The notes below the pieces were generated by a model that was not told where the DNA came from, ran no database searches, and was given only the letters and a program-made list of their open reading frames with translations. 64,000 nt of DNA from Campylorhamphus procurvoides (taxonomy: Eukaryota; Chordata; Aves; Passeriformes; Dendrocolaptidae): contig WBMV01000778.1 of NCBI GenBank assembly GCA_013396655.1, positions 460,442 through 524,441 on the forward strand, read 5' to 3'. Positions 23,841-36,772 of this stretch are shown here, piece by piece. Each line of letters begins with the position of its first letter. Positions within the stretch are counted from its first letter, which is position 1. The position numbers and the translations under genes were made by a program.

Positions 23841-23949
23841 CCTATTATGTAAAGAAGGAAGAGTGTTCAGATCACAGCACTGCTCCCACTCTTGTCTTCC
23901 CACAAATCCCTTGGAATAAGGGCAGGCCAGAGCACTTTCTGCCTCCCCA
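23841..23949 (-). CDS. candidate internal exon, protein not recognised
   Basis: Minus strand, one base plus 36 codons. The acceptor has a strong pyrimidine tract, CTGTCTGTCTTGTGTGCTGTTAG. The donor reads AATAGG|GTGAGG. The peptide begins GEAESALACPYSKGFVG and ends CCDLNTLPSLHNR. The outgoing phase 0 fits the next candidate at 22168-22369. The open frame extends upstream past the acceptor, so the left limit of the exon is uncertain. No family recognised. Confidence 0.38.
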
Positions 23950-24878
23950 CTAACAGCACACAAGACAGACAGGGCATCCATCCTCATTGTGAGCACCTGC
24001 CCAAAGATTGTGCTCCAAAGAACTATGCTGTTGGCTTGTATCTTTGCCTCCCTTCATCCCAACCTCAATACCTTATCAACCTCTGTAGATAAGGGCCAGA
24101 TTCTCAAAGAAATCAAGCAGTCTCTCTGTGCCCTTCATTTGAGGTTGAGGTCTATGTATGCTCCAACCCAGAAAGGTGCAGCCTTTTGACTTGAACAGTC
24201 TGAAGAAGAAAAAAAGTTCTGTATTTCATCATTACCCATCCTAATGACATCAGCTTCTTATGGCAAGCAACAGACACACTCTGAGTATTCCCATTTATCC
24301 AGACGGCCACAAACACAACACAGAAGCCTCACCACAGGTCCCAGAGCTGCACTTATGCTGGGTATCCAAATCCCTACTCAAATAATTCACAGCATGTCCC
24401 ATGCACATGTAGACTGTCCTGCATAGGGAGGAAGGCTTTTACCCCTGCTCTGCCTACATGTCCCAGCACAGGCTGGTCAGATCCCTGCCCAGGTCTGCAG
24501 CTTGGTCTCATGTGACCCAAGGCCTGTACTGAGGTTGCAAACAAGTCCTGGAGGCTCTGGTGGAGTGAATGTATTTGTCCACAGGGAACTGAAGGGAATT
24601 AATCACACTTTATGTGCTGTAGCAGGCTGACGAAGGTCAGATATCTGAACTAGGGGCAGCCCAACCTCCAGCACAGATGTCACCTTCTCACTGCTTTTCA
24701 GGGCGCTTCCTTATGAAAACATATTTTCAGAAGCAGATTTTTTTTCCTTCCTGTAGAGCTTTATTTCATAATGAAAAATGGATGAGGGGGGGAAAAAAAA
24801 GCTTAAACCACATAAAATTCAAATACAGTTTTTAAAATAAAAATTCATTTCCTAGCTGTCATTCCTGGATTTTGCATA
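23950..24878. other. unique DNA, no gene seen
   Basis: Short plus frames at 23892-24189 and 24244-24426 have no splice or promoter context. No repeat recognised. Confidence 0.4.
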
Positions 24879-25058
24879 TCATGCCTTAGCAATAACTGCT
24901 GCCAAGCACAAGACGTCAGGTCCATCTGGCAGATGTACACTTCCCCGGCTGCCAAGTGCTTCCTTTAGATCCAGGGGCTTCAATATTAAGTATATTCGCA
25001 AATTCCAGCCTCCTAAATGAGTAGGGCTTCTGAACAGCAGCCTCTGCTTCCGAGTGCC
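24879..25058 (-). CDS. candidate exon behind an excellent acceptor
   Basis: Minus strand, after the near-perfect acceptor CTTGTTCCCCCTTTGCAG. Two frames are open. Frame one (GTRKQRLLFRSPTHLGGW at its start) runs 59 codons to a TGA at 24879. The other (HSEAEAAVQKPYSFRRLEF at its start) runs to a TGA near 24917. Because internal donors are weak (GGGGAA|GTGTAC), the exon would be terminal in frame one, or would need a non-consensus donor to join the downstream exons. The frame cannot be settled without a homologue. Confidence 0.35.
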   Translation of the reverse strand, partial: GTRKQRLLFRSPTHLGGWNLRIYLILKPLDLKEALGSRGSVHLPDGPDVLCLAAVIAKA

Positions 25059-26381
25059 CTGCAAAGGGGGAACAAGGGTACACTGCAATCATCCAGAGCA
25101 TCTGCTGTGCTTGTGCAGTAGAGAGGGCAGTTTCCTGGTAACCAATGGCTATACCAGCTGTGGGAGAGCTTCAAGGAATTCCTTCTTCTACAGATTAGCC
25201 CTATGTAAAATTAGAAAGTATTTAGGAAGAAGAGGGGAAACTCAACCATTCAAGCTGACATCATTACTTATTTACATATAAATACAGCCAGGAAATAAGC
25301 ATATGTATTTATATATAAACAAAAAAGCTATCTGTACAATGTTTCATATAGTGCTTTCCCTTCCAATATTTACTACTTTATTCATGACTTAAGAAAAAAA
25401 ACTTTTTCCCCAAGAAACTGGTGATAAAATGCCCTCTGGTGGGCGTGACTGTGGACCTCTACATCAACAACCACCTCTGAAATAGTTCAGAGCCTTCAGT
25501 ATATTCTTGGGATTGCTATTTTTAATGGAGTGAGACAAAGCACATACTTGCTCTTCAGAAGAAACAGATACACCCCTGACTAGCAAGTCCATGTTTAACT
25601 GCTAAATATCTCTAGATTACAACCATCTTAAAGTTTAAAAAAATCCTATTAAAATAATTTTAGGAATCATAACATGTTTTAATGTACATTTCACCTTTTT
25701 AGAATACTTTCTCCTCCTCAAAAATATGCAATTAATAGAAACAGAAAAGGAAAGTGGCATTAAGTTCTGCTTTGCCTCAGTATAAGAGAATCTTTGTCAA
25801 CTGAAATGGAGAAAGGAGGGGTGGAGGAGAGCTGCATTTTCAGGGCTTATGAATCATTTTTGTCCTGTTAAAGCACCAGGCACAGCTAGGAAGGCAGCTC
25901 TAACTGTACAGGCAAAAATAACAACCCTTGTTCCAAAAGAGTTTATTGCCTAAACAGAAAAAGCAAAGATGGAAAAAAAACCCTCAAATACGGACTTAAC
26001 AGGATGTGTTTCATCCTTTAGATGCTCAATAATTGTGTGTGGCGCTTTCACTAATCTGAAATGAGATAAATCTAAAAAAAGAGAGCTGAAAGATGCAGTG
26101 ACCGAAGAGATAGTTCAGCAACTTGTGGGCAGAGTGCACATACAGCTCCTCTGTGAATATATAGATATATGTAAACCAGACTGCTTCCAGCCAAACTGGA
26201 AGGGAAGAACCACCTGGCAGATGGGACTGCATGAGACTGACCCTAACAGAGCCAAAAAAACGCTGCAGTTACACACAGAACTCAAGTTGACCCCACATAG
26301 TTTCTAGGGAACTTTTTTTTTTTTTTGGTGCAACAGCGAAGCATCAGAGTTGCAGCTAAATAAAAAGGCAGAACAGAACAT
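25059..26381. other. unique AT-rich DNA, no gene seen
   Basis: No repeat family or exon recognised. Poly-T run at 26313-26326. AT-rich TATA/ATAT stretch near 25275-25320. Confidence 0.45.
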
Positions 26382-26700
26382 TCATGTCACATGACAGAAA
26401 ATGGAAAAAATCCACTGCTTTCCAGAGTTCCTTGGACTGTCTTTGCACTTCCATTGCATACAGGATATGGCACATTTTCTGTCCACCAGGATGGTTAGAG
26501 ATTTGCTTCCAGCTTCCATGGTACAATTTACAGTTAACTGTTGCTTTATACCAAGAATATTTGCAACTGGAATCCATACATGGAATGTGAAGCATTTCTG
26601 CCTTTTTATAGATGTTTCTGGGCAACAAAACTTTGCTTGTGAAGTTGTTCTTGGGTACAAACAACTGCATGATTTAACATTCACACCCTCCTTTTCTGCC
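26382..26700 (-). CDS. weak exon candidate in a long two-frame open region
   Basis: Minus strand, acceptor GTTTTTCTTTTTGAG at 26701. One frame stays open for about 105 codons to a TGA at 26382, and another for 104 codons from an internal ATG. The plus strand is also open (114 codons, 26401-26745). Cysteine- and lysine-rich peptides in both minus frames give no recognisable domain. A possible donor TTCTTG|GTATAA lies inside. Open length is unusual for this base composition but not decisive. Confidence 0.22.
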
Positions 26701-28728
26701 CTCAAAAAGAAAAACAAAACTGTCAAAAAGCAGTCATTTATTTGACAAGTATCCTTATCTAAGTCCTGCATCCCTGCTCTGTATGGAGCTCCTTCCCTCT
26801 CTAGTGGCAGCCAGGTCACACACCAATGGGTAAGCCTGCTCAGGGCTTGGCTCACTGATGGGCTTTAGCACAAAGATCAGAAACTTTTAGTTTAAGAAAC
26901 ATCTTTGCCCACCCAGAGATTCAGAGTTACATTTGCAATTTCTTCTGAAGGCAGAGCCCAAGGGTTTCAGAGGAATGCTGTCACTTGGTGTCCTACTGCA
27001 TAAGCTCTATCACTGCTTCCTGACCATCACTCTTGCCAGCATCTCAGGGCATTACGCAGCTATGGTGAAACACATTTGTCTTATTAGCTAGAGCAAGACA
27101 AGATAAAATGGTCTATTTTTGCATGTAACAGTTACACACACAATGCCCGTGCTCCTAGATTTTTGACTAAAATTAAAGGTAACAGATTACCTAGGTAAAA
27201 TTACTACTCACATTCTTTGGACCTCATCCTGACGGTTAGTCCTGATTTTTCTGGTTTTTAATTTCGTCTTTCAATTTTTTAATCATGAAGATAGCCCAAG
27301 GTTGTACAGTTCTGACTGCTGTTAAACTCACAATTTTTTATGTAAAATAAGGGGCATGTACTTTGTTTTAGGGTAAAACTATCCTCTTAAGCAAAGTCAG
27401 AAATGGCTATAATCAAATTTAAGAGATTACTGGTCTACTCAAAATCATGAACTGATAGATTCTAATTTTATAAGACAGTATTTAGGTGGGAAAGACTTAT
27501 AATATCCTGTCATATGCGACATCATTTTACTAAGTACCTTGAGGAAATCTGAGCCTGATCATGTTTCCCTAAAGTTGAGTAACTGCCTGATAAACAGTGT
27601 AGCCTGAAAACAGAAAGGAAATGGTTAACCAGGGCTTCCACTCAGATCACATTCAGCGAAAGTCACACCAGCCCACTGGCTTCTCCAGATGAGAAGTACC
27701 AAGGTACCTAATGCCCTGATTAACCATGACTTCAAGCAGCAGATGCCTGGGCTCAAGCTGCACCTGAATTTCCATCATAAATTAATGTTTAAGCTTCTTG
27801 ACCTGACCCAGCTGGATGTCAGTCTTGATCTCTAACCCAGACAACCACTTTAACTCTGCCATCAGAGCACTGTAGCTGCATGAAAATCTTTGAATAAAGA
27901 CGCCACCATGGAACAGGGGGTTGGGTTTTTTAGTTTTACTTGTATTAGTTCTGAAATGCAATACTTCAATAACTTAGCCGTTGCAACAACTGCCTAAGAA
28001 CAGTTTTTAGAAGGCTTAAAGAATTCTGCTGTGAACTGGTCAAGTGTGATATTGAAACAGTGAGTTTAAGGAAAACCTGCTTCAACTGCTTTTTTAGTAA
28101 GAACATACCCTATACACACACACAGAAGGGCTTTCAAAATTCCTATGTGAGACAGACGGAAAACAAATAAACCAAAATAAAAAGTATTATGGCAGCAAGT
28201 GAACCACAGTTCTACTCCCCATCTTTGACTGCAGTTCTGTATCCAAGTACCACTTTTAAAGTGAGTCCTGTATTTTAGGGACTTCAGGCAAGCCTTATTG
28301 TTTCCTTAATTCCTATACCATTTCTATGCTGTTTTCTTCTCCTATATATAACAACTCAAATATCATTCACGACTCCCCACTGACTTAATTCACAGAGAGA
28401 GAGAAGGCTGTGATATTGCAGAACTCTAACTGCCCAGAAGTTTAATCATAAAATTACACACTTTTCTTCCAAAAAGAAAACTGGACTAGGACATAGACTT
28501 TACTTTTGGGGATTTGACAATCCTAAAGAAGAGACAGAACATTTATCTAATATTTGCAGGGTACCAAACGTAACTCCATTTAACTACATAAATTTGGGTC
28601 AAGGACAAATTTGGCCCATTCTATAAATACAGAACTGTGACAGCAAAGAAGGAAAAAAGTTATTGAAGCACCTGGACTGTACAAACCAGAGACCAGCAGA
28701 TATTGTCCTCCCCATCTTCCATTTACTG
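26701..28728. other. unique AT-rich DNA, no gene seen
   Basis: No repeat family recognised. A donor-like minus site (AAAGAAT|GTGAGT) near 27210 lacks a matching acceptor. Confidence 0.45.
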
Positions 28729-28932
28729 TCATCTGCTTAGAGATTTGCAGACTTTTTCTTTGACCTCAAGACTTTCACAGTTGAATTTCACAAGTGATTT
28801 GTTCCTCAGGGTAGAGAAGCACTGTGCAACATCAGATACATACTGGAACATGTCAGCTCCACAGGTGTTAACTAGATCAGGATTTGGTCCACAGTTCAGC
28901 AGCTCTTGTGACAATTCACACATCAAGATCAA
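28729..28932 (-). CDS. weak exon candidate, 67 codons to a stop
   Basis: Minus strand, acceptor GGGGAACCTCTCAG, then an open frame beginning LILMCELSQELLNCG and ending in TGA at 28729. The sequence reads like a folded domain, but no donor of quality lies inside it, so it would have to be a terminal exon, separate from the exons further left. The opposite strand is open over the same interval, which weakens the case. Confidence 0.22.
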   Translation of the reverse strand: MILMCELSQELLNCGPNPDLVNTCGADMFQYVSDVAQCFSTLRNKSLVKFNCESLEVKEKVCKSLSR

Positions 28933-31900
28933 CTGAGAGGTTCCCCAGGAGGTCCCACGCAGCCACAACCCCATTGCTCTTACATGCTACAGGCAGCTTT
29001 TAATCAGATCTCATTACATTTGTTTGCAGTCTTGAGGCTCAGACCTCAGAAAGCAAGTGGGTGTTTTTTTACTTTCAGTCTTGTACAAAGACCATAAGGA
29101 ATAAAATGCTGGCAGAAACAGCCAAAGTTTCATGAATTGCAAATTTGAGAATGGGCAGAAAATCCAGACTAGCAGCAGTGTAAATGAAATAAGAGTCAAC
29201 TCAAAGACCAACCCAACTTCCATTTATACCTATGCAACACTGATTTCTACACACTAATTACATGTGTGTAACTGGGGGCAACATTTGATCTCAAGCAAAG
29301 TACCTTGATGTCCAGCTACTGTAAAACAGAAGCAAAAAGGGAACTACAAACATTGGACTGATGTTGCCTGCAAGCAGGGCATTGCAGAAAGCTCTACCAG
29401 CAATTCATATTGACAAAATTAAGATGGGGCATGGCAAACCTTGCCACTAGACATAATTGCACAAATATTTGGAGTGTTAAAAAAAATAAAATTACAACAC
29501 AGAGGAAAGGCAACACAAATCCACAGACCAAGAAATAAGCTACTACATGCAAATACATGCAAGCTTCTCCCAAGTTAATTCTTCTCTTAATGGAATATTG
29601 ATTGGTATGCTCAATGTTTAGAAATGTGAAACAATCTGGGGGAAAGAAGGAAGGGAAGACACACTCAGAGCAGTGACTTTTGTTTAAATAATACATACTT
29701 TCCTCATATGATCAGCCAAAAATAGCATAATAAAGAGGACAGGGCAGTATATTTAACATTTTGCCTTGTATTTTATTAGCAAGTCTGTCAGAGATGGCCT
29801 GAAAATGTTAGCTATGCACTTTTTGTGCCCTTCAACAAGAAGAAAGTACAGCATTTTTCATAACCTCTCACCACATGATATCATTAGTGTATCTGGTATT
29901 TCTCTACTCCAAACAGGATGGACTGCAAAGTGTCTGTGGTAGTATAGAGGTTTTTCAGATGTCATCTATCAAGCTGTTTGTGAAACAGGGGAAATCCACT
30001 GTCTGGGGGGAAAGCAGAGCAGTTCAGAGCCATGAAGAACATCAGGCTAAGTTTTGCTGCATCTACACCTACCCCCAGCTGAGAAGGGAAGATCAGGAAG
30101 AAACAAGTTGCATCATTGAAGGAGCTATTTTTATGAACTTCCCATTTTTGAAGAAAACCCTTAAAATATAACCAGTGCCATAAAAATCAAGCAGCCACTT
30201 ATTCCAATCTTCCAGAAATTTCTATCTACTCCAATGACTACTGCTACCTGCACAATTTTAGAGGAGAGTTTCTTCTTCCTTTTCCTTCTGTCGTTCATGG
30301 AGTCCTCCTGGGACTCCCCTTACAGCCTCCAGCTCATTTTACTAAAACAAGCCATTCAGGAAGAGGGCAAAAGGAAAAAAAAAACCCAAAACCCCAAACC
30401 AGAAGAACCAACTTCCACTGCCATGAGAATTCCAAGCCGTGATGATCCAAGCAGCAGCAGCATGCTAAACAGCTCTGCTGACCCATCCCATATTAAGGTA
30501 TACTTAAAAATAAGACACCCTCAAGGAGGCATTTCGTCATGTACAGGTTGATACAGTTGAATTAGTTTATACATTTTACATACATCCCTATTTCTGTGCT
30601 CTGCTGCTTGTGCTAAAATATAAGAAACTTCAACAGAATTAGTAGATACTCTGCCCTGCTGCCTTTTCAAACTTTGTGAAGGGCTAAGGAATAAGCTCAG
30701 AAAGATATTTCTTAACTTTTTTCTGCAGCATTTCATATAATTTCAAAAGCATTTTCCAGACATTTATATACCCGACAACATTTTGTAATATGAAGTGTTC
30801 CAATCTGGCATTGTTCCACCCTTGGCAGGCAAGAGACAATAAAAATCAAGAGTAAGTGAAAAATGAAGTTTTTGAAGTATACAATATGTCAGGAATCATC
30901 TAATGAATTCAGGTGCTCAACAAGCTACAAATCAACCAAACTTTGCAATACATATAGATTTCAAAGCACAGGTAAACACAGCTGCATCCACTTTAAAATT
31001 ATTCCATGTTGTCTGATTATTGCGATGAACTTCCTGAACTCTTTCACCTCTCCTTTTGATCTGGGGTTCACCTGTGGCTGGAAAAACTAACAGTATTTAA
31101 ATTCCTCTCCCTCTAATTAAGGGAAACAGCATGGTTAAGCCTCAGAATGAGAAAAGAAAGTTCTCTTTGAGTAGCTACAGCATGCTGCGATCTGCAAATC
31201 CACCAGCATTGCTTTTGCAGACCAAAAACAAAATCCTACAACAAGGTCTGACAAAGCATATCTTAGAGCAGAATTATCTGATTTAAATATTAATTACTCA
31301 TCAGCATGGACTTGAAGAAATGTCTGAAGCAAAAGCCCTTAAATCACACTTTAAATCCAGGATTTCTGATGTCTGCATTGTCACGCGGATCATGGTTGAG
31401 GGGTGGGATTTTTGGCGGGGTGTTTTTGTATTTTAAGAAAAAAAAAAGTGAAGATTGATAATGAGTCTCCAAGGTTCAAAAATACCATGAGATGCATGAA
31501 GAGAGTCCAGCTTAATACATTAGGCACATCATCAGTTTGAGTGCTGCTGCAGGACACTGTTATTGTCTCAGATACCTCTGTATCACTTTTGAGGGATTCT
31601 TCACAGTATCTCTCAACTACACTTACAGTCCAACAAACACCATGACACTCCTAACAGTTTTTAGTTAACAGCAATTTTGCAAACGAATTTTATCAGTGGC
31701 AGATTTTCTTACAAACTGCTGCACTGAACGAGTTCCAATGCATGCCTTGAGATATAATCTGGTTCTCAGTCAAATTGCCTACTACCTGTATTTATGTAGA
31801 GTTTAGTCCTAAAACGGGAGACTAACCCAAGGAAAAACAAACCTGAACAGAAATTCCAGCATTTAACATCACACAGCATATCATAATGGATGACAGGGAA

Positions 31901-34900
31901 TTAAGCAAAATTAAGGGAATTAAGCACAAATCACAGAACACTACAAAAGCAACATTGAATTCATTTTAAAGTAAGTCTTTGTCTATAGCTTCAGTAGATC
32001 ATTTAACAGAATGAGTATTATTACTGCAAGACAGCACTATAAATTACCTGAAATTTAAGACCACCAAAAACTATGTATTTTTCTGATGTTAATGCTAATT
32101 ATGGCCAAAATCCAAGTTGAGAATATTTGGAAATCTAAGCCTAAGCATCACAGATGATTTAAAAAAAAAGAAATAAAGAGGCAAGACATAAAAATTAAGG
32201 AAAATGGTCCCATGTTCCACATATTCTAATCCACAACATAAAATTATTTATGGAAGAGTGTGACTAGGAATTCAGTTAGTATCATTTATCAGATGGTCAA
32301 GACAGCACAGAGGTAACTGGCTGCATAACAACAGCACCAAGAAGGTTTCTTGGGGCACTGCTTGTACCAGGTCTGGTTTCACCGTACCAGGTAAACGATG
32401 CATATTCACACCCCGTGAAGCGCGTTGACTTGTAAAAACCTGACAGAAAGGCGTTCCCATAAGAGATTTCTCATCTATTTCCCTTTAATGTGTCTCTTTA
32501 TAGCTGAGGAGTTCTTTGTACTTCTGGTAACAAAGGAAACATAGAAGTGACAGAAGCATGTCAAAGCTGTTTATGTGTCATACAGCCTCACGCTCGGAGT
32601 TGCTGATGGCAGTTTTCTTCTTGAGAACAGTTCTTCAGCCTTCACACAGGAGCTCCACCTTCCTACAAGTAACTTTATGGAAGAGTTAACTGCATGGGGG
32701 GATGCTGAAACCCTTCCCCATATTGGGTAAGTCAACACAAAAACAGAAGGGAAATTTAAAAGAAAGAAAAATGTGACAAAGGGTCATTAATACAATAATT
32801 CAGGTACCTGCAGGTATATTCAAGGCAACATTATGTAATTTGTGTGTTAACGGGCTTTAGGATATAGGTTTTATAGAGTGTTTCTTCTGCAGAGAGGTAG
32901 GCACGTTAAGAAAGTGATTAGATACACAAATAAATCACAGAACCTAATGATAATGTACTATACTTAAGGTTATTGAACCAGCATACTGCAAGGCCCAATA
33001 CTGCAAAATGGAAGATCTGGGGTGAGGAAGGAAGCAGAAAGTCCAAATAAGTCACAAATCCATGCTGAGATTTTAGCTAGCTAAATGTCTCAATTACAGC
33101 TCAAAGAATTAGTGATCTGAAAATGATGTAGACCTCAGTGTTACACTATGAAGTTGAGGCTCTGCAAACAGAGCAGCTTCGGGATGAGGCCTTCAGGTGT
33201 CTGGGCTCCCTGAGTCCATAGTCCATGGCAGCAGATCCAAGTGTATCGAGGCAGTTAGTGGACAAGTCACTGCAAGAACTTCAGTAATGCTATGCTCAAC
33301 CTACAGGAAGGACCGCTAAAAAAAGAAACAAAAATATTAAAGAGACACAAAAACTTCAAAGTGCCGCAAAAAACTCTGTATCAGTTTTAGGATTAAAAAA
33401 TAAATTGCAGAAAAGGGATATGATGTCAGGTACAAGGGTTAAACAAGATGGGACAGCCTGGAATTTCTCTCTCCATTAACAGATCCAGGGATACCTCTTC
33501 CCTCTAATGCTGTGTGTGGTTTCACCACAACACACACAGAAAGGAAGGGAAAGAAAAACAATAATTTTTGTGGTCCCTTAATCTTTTTTTTTTTTTTTTT
33601 TGTCATGCTTCAGAAGAACTGGGTCCATCAGGTTTCGGAACTAGATTAAAAGGTCAGGAAAACAAGCAGGCATGGACAAGACTGAATTGCAGATGAGTAT
33701 GGAGAAGCAGAGAAGCAGCACTGGGATAAGAGCCAAAAACTGCAAATAGTTACAATCCCGATTCTGGTGGCAGCTAACACAGTGCCGAACCTGAGTGACT
33801 CCCGAGGACACCACGGATTGCAGCCTGGGAGAGAGGGATGCGTGGGAGAGGAGCAGCATCACTGGAGAGACGATCACAGAAAATGTGGGCATAATGAATT
33901 CTCCTCGCAAACAAGCACTAAAAGTGATAGCACCAGATACAGTGCTCAGTAAACCCAAAAATCACATCTAATTCCTGGATCTGTGACTTCCTCTTCTTCA
34001 CTGAGAAGATTTCCAGTCAACATATACCCTATATACTTTTTATTATTGTTTGAAGAAGAGCAGCAACTCTGGCAGCATGCTAATCTAGAAGCCGAGACAA
34101 AACAAAGGTGGGTACTTTCTTCCCTCAAGATTTCTGCTTCGAAAAAACAAACGAACAAGGCTTTTTTCCAGCACACCATCACTTTTTGTTTCGTTTCAGC
34201 AAGACTTTGACAAAATCTAATTCACTGTGCCATGTATGTAATATATTGGGTACCTGAAGTATGACCATCACTCATCAGAAACGTAATTAAAAAGTGACAA
34301 AACTAGATCCCCCCTCCCCAGCATGCAGATGAAAACCAGTAACCCTGCCTCTATTTGTAACCATGACAACTATAGAATATTTTATTTCGGTAATATAATT
34401 CACACTGAACATTTCCTCATAGGTTTTGTTGTTAAGGGAAAGGTTGACACACTGTGCACACATTTGATAAGCTACTGAAGACAACAAATACACAAAAGTC
34501 AGGCAGTTTGAAACCAAGAGTCCAGTTTGTATTTCAGAGTTCATATAAGACCCTCTACAGTAAGCAAAATGAACATGAAGAAAAATTCATCCAGATTAAG
34601 TGTTACAGGTCATTACTTGCAAGACAACTACTTGGTATGACAGGATGGTTTTCCACTTGTAACTAAATCACAATGATACCCTCATTTTTTCAAAGAGGCA
34701 GCAACTCAAAAAACAAACTTCAATTAAAATACCATAGGCATTATTAGGAAATATCAATATGGATGTTTCGAAAAAGAAGTATCTATACAAAACAAGGCAA
34801 TGAAAAACAGAGCTTACATATGCTGGCTAAGTCTTACTCTGGATGGGTCACTAAATTATTTGCATAGCTCCCATATTTCATCTTATATTGAAGACAACTT

Positions 34901-35859
34901 CCATAAATACACACAATGAGAACAGGTTATAAGAACAAAAAAAAAAAAAAAACAAACCCCAAATTAAAAAAAAACCACACACACCAAAAAGCCTGCACAT
35001 TATTCAAAGAAGATTGAACAACCTCCTGAGCATAACTAAAGTTTGACGCAGATAAATGTCAGAGTAAAATATTGCTGTGCTTTATTTTTCTCCACATAGA
35101 GGAAAAAATAAAGCCATTAGCAGTTTAAGCCAGAATGCAACAATATTAGAAAGACACACTGTTGCTTTGGAGGCAAACAATAATAAAAAAAAACAAAGCT
35201 TGCTGCAATACTATCCCCTTTCTCCCTCAGATCATATCTTTCAAGGAGGATTTAAAGTTTCAGCAGATTGCTAATTATAAGAAACAATAATTGTGTTACC
35301 TGCAGTCACCTTACAGCTACAGTAGTTTGGGTTTTAAGTACCTCAAAAGAAGAGCCTGATAAACGTGTTTAAATCGGTGCAAGAAACTCACACGTGCCTA
35401 CACATACAGACTTGCTCAGCTGTTTTAAAGACTATCAGGAAAAAGAAAGTTTCTTCATTTATCAGAAATATGCTCTGTATAATCTTTCATTTAAGCAAGT
35501 AATAAGCCTGCAGCAAACATGCATGGCTTTTTCCTTCATTGATGGAAAAGTGATTAAATCCCCCTTAATCTAGTTACCAGAATGCTCTATTTTTTTCTAT
35601 GCAGTTTTCATATACAATAACAAAAGATAAGCAACCAACTACATGACCAAGGCTCCATCATTTCTGTGGTGGTGCTGAGATAAATCTCTCTCCAACGTTC
35701 TAGGAATATCTTCAGTTTAATAAATGAGTCCAGAGGAGAAAAAATATTCTCTGAGACGAAGAGCACACACTGTTTATGAAGTATATGACAAACACCACCA
35801 TCCATCCCCAGAACTCCCTTCCTCCAGACCCTTCTCCACCCTCCAGGGAGGCACAGGGA
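28933..35859. other. unique AT-rich DNA, probable first intron of the CpG-island gene
   Basis: Almost 7 kb with no recognised mobile element. Noted but not called: plus frames 29875-30171 and 30234-30551; a small minus stretch near 30248-30307 (donor GTGCAG|GTAGCA, lysine- and arginine-rich); minus 32386-32439 (acceptor CTTTCTGTCAG); minus 33641-33958 (105 codons, with a strong acceptor CATCCCTCTCTCCCAG inside). Poly-T at 33584-33601 and poly-A at 34937-34952. Confidence 0.4.
33584..33601. repeat. poly-T tract (18)
   Basis: Uninterrupted run of 18 T. No retroposon body is visible on either side, so it is a simple homopolymer. Confidence 0.9.
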
Positions 35860-36224
35860 CCCGAACCCAAAATCCCGGGGACCCCCACAGACCTGCATCC
35901 TCTCACGACAAGGACAGCTCGCCACATCCACTCAATGTCAAAAAACAAAGTAGCTTTTCCCTCCCAGCCTGAGCGAGCCCTTCCGAAAAGCGGTACCCAG
36001 GGGATGCGCCTCTGCGCTGCGGACGGCGCCGAGGCAGCACTCGGGCTCGGAGATAAGTTAAAGGAAAACAACCCTCCCGAAAGAAAAAAAAAACCACAAC
36101 AACACAAAAACCCAAAAGCAAAAGAAAAAAACCCCATCAATGGAAAACCACAGCAGCAGCCAAACAAGCCTCACACCGGCGAGGGCATGTCACCGGCGTG
36201 GGAAACGCATGAAGTGCTTTAAAA

Positions 36225-36249
36225 TACACACACACAGATATATATATAC
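36225..36249. repeat. (AC)n(AT)n microsatellite
   Basis: About eleven bases of AC repeat followed by a TA run inside the left part of the CpG island. Confidence 0.85.
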
Positions 36250-36447
36250 GTAAGCAATATTGCGCCGAGAAGTTCCTCGTATACATCACGCGTGGGCATA
36301 CGGAGAAACAAGACGGGGGGACCGGAGATGCATTCCAGGCACAGGGAGAGGACGGGGCTGGCCGAGGCGCTGGGGAAGAGGGCAGGGAAGGAGGGAAGGA
36401 AAGGGGGAGCCCGGCAGGGAAAGAAGGAGGGAAGGGAGGAAGGAAAG

Positions 36448-36448
36448 N
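36448..36448. other. single undetermined base
   Basis: One N within a G/A-rich stretch, a sign of low-quality or polymorphic sequence beside the gap. Confidence 0.95.
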
Positions 36449-36567
36449 GCCGGGCAGGGAGGCGCGGCACGGCGGCGGAGCCTGCTGCGGAGCCGCGACC
36501 ATGCTCCCCGTCTGGCCGCCGTCCCCTCACCTACTGCCCGCTTTAGCCGCGGAGGGAGGCGGCCTGG

Positions 36568-36669
36568 NNNNNNNNNNNNNNNNNNNNNNNNNNNNNNNNN
36601 NNNNNNNNNNNNNNNNNNNNNNNNNNNNNNNNNNNNNNNNNNNNNNNNNNNNNNNNNNNNNNNNNNNNN
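36568..36669. other. assembly gap of 102 N in the CpG island
   Basis: Run of N from 36568 to 36669. True length is unknown. It falls at the GC-rich core, the usual place for dropout in short-read bird assemblies, and may hide the transcription start or start codon. Confidence 0.95.
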
Positions 36670-36688
36670 GTCCGCCGCACCGCCCCCG

Positions 36689-36772
36689 CGGGAGGGAGGA
36701 GGGAGGGAGAAGGGAGAAGGGAGAAGGGAGAAGGGAGAAGGGAGAAGGGAGAAGGGAAAAGGGAGAAGGGAG
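36689..36772 (+). repeat. GGGAGAA tandem repeat, potential G-quadruplex
   Basis: Starts GGGAGGGAGGAGGGAGGGAG and continues as about eight 7-bp GGGAGAA units, one of them degenerate (GGGAAAA). The regularly spaced GGG runs satisfy the G-quadruplex pattern on the plus strand, with a pyrimidine partner strand able to form triplex. Copy number is likely variable. Confidence 0.9.
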
